Shown one piece after another: positions 7,181 through 9,860 of a stretch of DNA of 9,860 nucleotides. Where the stretch lies: assembly GCA_002433675.1 (NCBI GenBank), contig DJIP01000142.1, positions 1-9,860 of the forward strand, read 5' to 3'. The notes under the pieces are model-generated. The model worked only from the letters and a program-made list of their open reading frames with translations. It made no database searches and had not been told where the DNA came from. Each line of letters starts with the position of its first letter. The first letter of the stretch is position 1. Made by a program: the position numbers and the translations under genes. Origin of the DNA: Halomonas halophila. GTDB taxonomy: Bacteria; Pseudomonadota; Gammaproteobacteria; Pseudomonadales; Halomonadaceae.

Positions 7181-8602
7181 ATGAGCGAGACAACGTCCAC
7201 GCTTTCACCGAGCGACCGACATCCGACACCCAGCGACAGTCGCCCTGACGGTGACACCCCGGATCAAGCGACTCACGACGCCGTCGGCCGCCTTGCCTGG
7301 CTGGATCGCTACTTCAACGTGAGCCGCCGGGGCAGTTCGCTGAAGACCGAACTGCTGGCCGGGATCGCCACCTTTCTGGCGGGCATGTACATCATCGTGG
7401 TCAATCCGGCGGTCTTGTCGGACGCCGGCATTCCCTTCTCGGCGGCGCTGTCGGCCACGGTGGTCATCAGCTTTCTGAGTAGCCTGGCCATGGCGTTGTA
7501 CGCGCGAAACCCCATTCTGGTGGCGCCCGGCATGGGCATGAACGCCCTGTTCACCTACACCCTGGTACTGGGCGCAGGACTGTCCTGGGAGGTGGCACTC
7601 GGGTGTGTGTTCTGGTCCGGCGTGATGTTCGCCGTACTGGCCATGTTCAACGTCCGCGAGGCGATCATCGACGCCATTCCGCCGTCGCTGCGCTACGCCA
7701 TCACCTGCGGTATCGGTCTGTTCATCACCTTTATCGGCCTCAAGAATGCCGGCTTCATCGTGGCAAGCCCCGCCACCCTGGTCAGTCTGGGCAGCCTGGA
7801 CGCAAGCCTCGCCACCTTCTTCATCGGACTGATCGTGACCGCCGTGCTGGTCATCCGCGGCTTCAACGGTGCCCTGATCCTTGGCATCGCCTCCACCACC
7901 CTGCTGGCCGCACCGATGGGGCGTCTGTGGGGTGACGAAGTGGTCGTGGCATGGCAGGGACTGGCCGCCTGGCCAGACTTCTCGGCGCTGGGTCGGGTCG
8001 ACGTGCTGGGGGCTCTCAAGGTCGCCTACCTGCCCTTTATCTTCGTGATGCTGTTCACCAACTTCTTCGATGCACTGTCGTGCTTCATGGCGCTGTCGGA
8101 ATCCGCCGGGCTCAAGGACGCCAAGGGCAACCCGCGCAACCTCAAGCGTTCGATGACGGTGGACGCCTTCGCCTCGATGATCGCCGCCCCGCTGGGCACC
8201 AGCGCCGCCCAGACCTTTATCGAGTCCGGCGCAGGGGTCGCCCAGGGCGGGCGCACCGGCCTGACCGCACTGGTCATCGCGCTGCTGTTTCTGCCGTTTC
8301 TGTTCCTGTCGCCGCTGCTGTCGCTGGTGCCGGGCATCGCCACTTCGCCGGCGCTGGTGCTGGTCGGCCTGTTCATGATGGCCCCGGTGGGCAAGATCGA
8401 CTGGGGACGCTTCGAGGAGGCCTTTCCGGCCTTTCTGGCGATCATCCTGATGCCGTTGACCTACTCGATCACCCTGGGCATCGCCTTCGGCTTCATGAGC
8501 TTCGTGCTGATCAAGCTGGCCACCGGCAAGCTCACCGAGATCAAACCGGCCATGTGGGTGTCCGCGCTGCTGTCCGCGATCATGCTGGTGACGGCGCAAT
8601 AG
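7181..8602 (+). CDS. NCS2 purine permease, AzgA/PbuG (COG2252) type
   Basis: Inner-membrane symporter for purine bases (hypoxanthine, guanine, adenine or xanthine; the exact substrate cannot be read). It has 473 residues. The ATG at 7181 has a GAGGA ribosome site 7 nt upstream (7169-7173). A hydrophilic N-terminus of about 50 residues precedes a run of about 12-14 hydrophobic segments from residue 55 to the C-terminus. Family marks in order are KTELLAGIATFLAGMYIIVVNP (55-76), NPILVAPGMGMNA (110-122), FTNFFDALS with Asp297 (292-300), FIESGAGVAQGGRTGLTA with Glu348 (346-363), and MPLTYSITLGIAFGF (424-438). Acidic residues at the Asp297 and Glu348 positions are substrate-binding in characterised AzgA-type transporters. 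The RutR-like operator upstream and xdhA nearby suggest that its substrate feeds xanthine dehydrogenase, so a hypoxanthine/xanthine/guanine role is likelier than adenine only. This is inference. Confidence 0.93.
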   Translation: MSETTSTLSPSDRHPTPSDSRPDGDTPDQATHDAVGRLAWLDRYFNVSRRGSSLKTELLAGIATFLAGMYIIVVNPAVLSDAGIPFSAALSATVVISFLSSLAMALYARNPILVAPGMGMNALFTYTLVLGAGLSWEVALGCVFWSGVMFAVLAMFNVREAIIDAIPPSLRYAITCGIGLFITFIGLKNAGFIVASPATLVSLGSLDASLATFFIGLIVTAVLVIRGFNGALILGIASTTLLAAPMGRLWGDEVVVAWQGLAAWPDFSALGRVDVLGALKVAYLPFIFVMLFTNFFDALSCFMALSESAGLKDAKGNPRNLKRSMTVDAFASMIAAPLGTSAAQTFIESGAGVAQGGRTGLTALVIALLFLPFLFLSPLLSLVPGIATSPALVLVGLFMMAPVGKIDWGRFEEAFPAFLAIILMPLTYSITLGIAFGFMSFVLIKLATGKLTEIKPAMWVSALLSAIMLVTAQ

Positions 8603-8609
8603 CGTAAAA

Positions 8610-8637
8610 GCGCCACCGGGCCTCAGCCCCGTGGCGC
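8610..8637 (-). terminator. Terminator hairpin overlapping the tetR stop codon
   Basis: GCGCCAC (8610-8616) pairs with GTGGCGC (8631-8637). After one C-C mismatch, GGGC (8618-8621) pairs with GCCC (8626-8629) around a CTCA loop. In the minus direction the stem is followed by TTTTACG, so it best fits an intrinsic terminator for the regulator gene, whose stop codon (8625-8623) sits in the loop. The permease stops 8 bp before the hairpin on the other strand. There is no T-run in the plus direction, so it would be a weaker terminator for the permease. Confidence 0.65.
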
Positions 8638-9300
8638 CGACACCACCCCGCAGCCCTTCAGGACCACCTGGATCAGAAAATCGGTGACCCGCTGCATATC
8701 TTCGTCGGTGAAGTCGTCGTGGCCGGTGATGCCGGCGACCTGACTTTGAAAATCTGCATAGTGCTGGGTCGCCGACCAGATCAGGAAGATCAACGATATC
8801 GGGTCCACCGGGTCCATCAGGCCGCGCTCGGCCCACTTGCGAAACACCTCGGCGCGGCTTTCGACCCAGTCGCGCAGCTCGCCACGCAGATAGTCCTGAA
8901 GAAAGGGCGCCCCTTGCAGAATCTCGCCGGCAAACAGACGTGATGCCTCAGGGTGGCGGCGAGACATCTCCATCTTCGAGCGGATAAAGGCGCTGAGCAC
9001 CTCGGCGGGGTCGTCATCCACCGAGATGTCATCAAGCATCATGTTCCAGCGCTCCATCACCCCTTCCAGCAGACGCACGTACAACGCCTTCTTGCTGCCC
9101 ATGTAGTAGAGCACGTTGGACTTGGGCAGCCCGGCTTCCTCGGCAATCAGTTTCAGGCTGGCGCCTCGATAGCCGTGACGCGAGAACACCCGCTCGGCAG
9201 CGTCCAGTATGTCGCGTTCGTTGCGCTGGCGAATGGCGCCAGCCTCCGCCTCCAGCGGCGCCTTCAGCGCCCTGTCATCAAGCTGTGAGCCCATGGTCAT
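8623..9300 (-). CDS. TetR-family regulator, RutR-like
   Basis: DNA-binding repressor of the TetR family. From ATG 9300 it has 225 residues (E. coli RutR about 212). ATGs at 9309 and 9294 are equally possible, since none has a clear ribosome site. The N-terminal helix-turn-helix spans about residues 28-74 (ERDILDAAERVFSRHGYRG...LIAEEAGLPKSNVLYYMGSKKALY), with its recognition helix around 59-66. The C-terminal ligand domain has EMSRRHPEASRLFAGEILQGAPFL (111-134) and LIFLIWSATQHYADFQSQVAGITG (170-193). Both closely resemble the matching segments of E. coli RutR, the uracil/thymine-responsive regulator of pyrimidine catabolism. Neighbours here are purine genes: a convergent permease and divergent xdhA. 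The ligand may therefore be a purine-pathway compound (inference). A matching operator at 9511-9526 lies about 210 bp before its start and may allow autoregulation. Its terminator overlaps the stop codon. Confidence 0.9.
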   Translation of the reverse strand: MTMGSQLDDRALKAPLEAEAGAIRQRNERDILDAAERVFSRHGYRGASLKLIAEEAGLPKSNVLYYMGSKKALYVRLLEGVMERWNMMLDDISVDDDPAEVLSAFIRSKMEMSRRHPEASRLFAGEILQGAPFLQDYLRGELRDWVESRAEVFRKWAERGLMDPVDPISLIFLIWSATQHYADFQSQVAGITGHDDFTDEDMQRVTDFLIQVVLKGCGVVSAPRG

Positions 9301-9468
9301 CCCGATCATCGAATCGCGCACCACCGCCGGTATCGGGTGGGTCGGCAAGGAGGAAAAGAGTGCCTGAACCCTACCGCTCTGGCAATTCGTCGAAGCGGCT
9401 AGCGTGGCACACCAGTGCCGGTGCAGGGCGCCTTTCGAGGCCTCTCCTGTGGTCGCCAACAAAAAGAC

Positions 9469-9482
9469 TCGGCGGGCGCCGA
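9469..9482 (-). other. Hairpin in the presumed tetR leader
   Basis: TCGGCG (9469-9474) and CGCCGA (9477-9482) form a perfect inverted repeat. On the minus strand it is followed 3 nt later by TTTTT (9465-9461), so it resembles a small intrinsic terminator lying between the operator and the regulator start. It could attenuate tetR transcription. The stem is only about 5 bp once a 4-nt loop is allowed, so the case is weak. Confidence 0.3.
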
Positions 9483-9501
9483 AAAAAATCCACGGCGCGA
9501 C

Positions 9502-9530
9502 TTGAAGAAGCTGACCGATTGGTCAAGAAT
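9502..9530 (+). promoter_or_regulatory. Candidate xdhA promoter spanning the operator
   Basis: TTGAAG (9502-9507, four of six -35 matches) and AAGAAT (9525-9530, four of six -10 matches) are 17 bp apart. The operator at 9511-9526 fills the spacer and reaches into the -10, so bound repressor would block RNA polymerase. The leader to the xdhA ATG would be about 110 nt. Hexamer matches are moderate. Confidence 0.4.
9511..9526. promoter_or_regulatory. RutR-like TetR operator in the tetR/xdhA region
   Basis: CTGACC-GATT-GGTCAA on plus reads TTGACCAATCGGTCAG on minus, with the palindromic core TGACC-N4-GGTCA at 9512-9525. It repeats the core found before the permease (7089-7104) and agrees with the E. 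coli RutR consensus. It lies 120 bp before the xdhA ATG and about 210 bp before the regulator start, suitable for controlling both. The regulator assignment is inferred from adjacency and family. Confidence 0.75.
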
Positions 9531-9645
9531 GAAGTTACCCCCTTGCCAAAGCGATGACTGGCGGCATCGACCCGATGACAACCTTTCGCGCCAGACACCG
9601 ACCAAGACACCAGCTACGACAACGACAATACGAGCGGACCTGACC

Positions 9646-9860
9646 ATGATCGAGTTCTTCCTCAACGGGCGGCCAAGGCGCGTCGACGCCGAGGCCCACC
9701 TCAGCGTGCTCGACCTGCTGCGCGAGCACCTCAACCAGACCGGCACCAAGGAAGGCTGCGCCTCCGGCGACTGCGGTGCCTGCACCGTGGCGATCGGCGA
9801 GCCCGATGCCGACGGCAACCTGCGCTATCACAGCGCCAACGCCTGCATCATGCCGGCCCA
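9646..9860 (+). CDS. xdhA: Xanthine dehydrogenase small subunit, 3' end outside window
   Basis: N-terminal 71 residues of the iron-sulphur/FAD subunit of xanthine dehydrogenase, which oxidises hypoxanthine to xanthine and xanthine to urate. The ATG at 9646 begins MIEFFLNG, the usual start of the plant-type [2Fe-2S] domain. Three cluster cysteines lie in GTKEGCASGDCGACTV (Cys38, Cys43, Cys46) and the fourth is Cys67 in NACIMP. The spacing C-x4-C-x2-C-x20-C fits the molybdenum hydroxylase family. The ribosome site is weak (GAGCGGA near 9632-9638). The frame is open to the window end, so the second [2Fe-2S] domain and the FAD domain are not seen. The same N-terminal domain occurs in separate small subunits of CO dehydrogenase or aldehyde oxidoreductases. 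The GTKEGCASGDCGACTV form with the neighbouring purine permease and RutR-like regulator favours XdhA. Confidence 0.88.
   Translation, partial: MIEFFLNGRPRRVDAEAHLSVLDLLREHLNQTGTKEGCASGDCGACTVAIGEPDADGNLRYHSANACIMPA

Larger units (their letters stand above)
9301..9645. other. Divergent tetR/xdhA intergenic region
   Basis: This 345-bp gap lies between the regulator start (minus) and xdhA (plus). It holds a strong plus-strand Shine-Dalgarno AAGGAGG (9347-9353) before a 65-codon GTG frame of doubtful reality. It also holds a GC dyad TCGGCG-GG-CGCCGA (9469-9482) next to an A7 run, the RutR-like operator (9511-9526) and candidate xdhA promoter elements. The DNA around 9461-9540 is less GC-rich than the flanks, as expected for a promoter region. 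No conserved protein was recognised. Confidence 0.65.

Noticed and set aside
7205..8836. 543-codon open frame antisense to the permease and running into tetR
   Set aside because: Composition rich in Gly, Arg, His and Gln, with no recognisable domain. It covers two secure genes and is explained by GC-rich codon bias.
9301..9462. 54-residue N-terminal extension of the TetR regulator from TTG 9462
   Set aside because: It has no helix-turn-helix content or family resemblance and no ribosome site was seen. TetR proteins of the RutR type start shortly before the helix-turn-helix.
1..9860. Mobile elements, CRISPR arrays, tRNA genes, toxin-antitoxin or defence systems
   Set aside because: No transposase, integrase, spaced palindromic repeat array, tRNA-like cloverleaf or defence-type domain was recognised. 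All long genes belong to known metabolic, helicase, transport or regulator families.

Overview
The window is high-GC DNA (roughly two-thirds G+C by eye) with tightly packed, ordinary bacterial metabolic genes. Gene content and protein style suggest a halophilic gammaproteobacterium of the Halomonas/Chromohalobacter kind. This is an inference from family resemblance, not a database match. There are no tRNAs, rRNAs, insertion sequences, CRISPR arrays or phage genes that I can see.

Layout. (1) Positions 1-2466, plus strand: the end of a histidine-utilisation (hut) operon. It holds the 3' part of an arginase-type formimidoylglutamase (hutG) and complete urocanate hydratase (hutU), closed by a strong intrinsic terminator at 2531-2556. 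(2) Positions 2631-6852, minus strand: a YchJ-type protein with two SEC-C zinc motifs, a serine-dependent glutaminase (glsA) and the DEAH/DEFH-box helicase HrpB. (3) Positions 6853-7180: a divergent intergenic region with 12 perfect copies of the pentamer GACAA, an adjacent G-quadruplex motif, AT-rich palindromes and a TetR-type operator. (4) Positions 7181-9860: a purine module. It holds an AzgA/PbuG-type (NCS2) purine permease on plus, a convergent RutR-like TetR regulator on minus, and, divergent from the regulator, the start of xdhA (xanthine dehydrogenase small subunit), cut by the window end.

How the genes work together. hutG and hutU take histidine carbon to glutamate plus formamide, and glsA makes glutamate and ammonia from glutamine, so the left half concerns nitrogen release through glutamate. 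The right half imports purine bases and oxidises hypoxanthine/xanthine. The purine genes look like one small regulon: the same 16-bp inverted repeat (TGACC-N4-GGTCA) lies in front of the permease and in the tetR/xdhA divergent region. It matches the binding consensus known for E. coli RutR, the family to which the TetR protein belongs.

Nothing here is clearly a new defence or mobile system. The two most interesting signals are the (GACAA)12 tract, a possible contingency (slippage) locus between hrpB and the permease, and the inferred RutR-like purine regulon.
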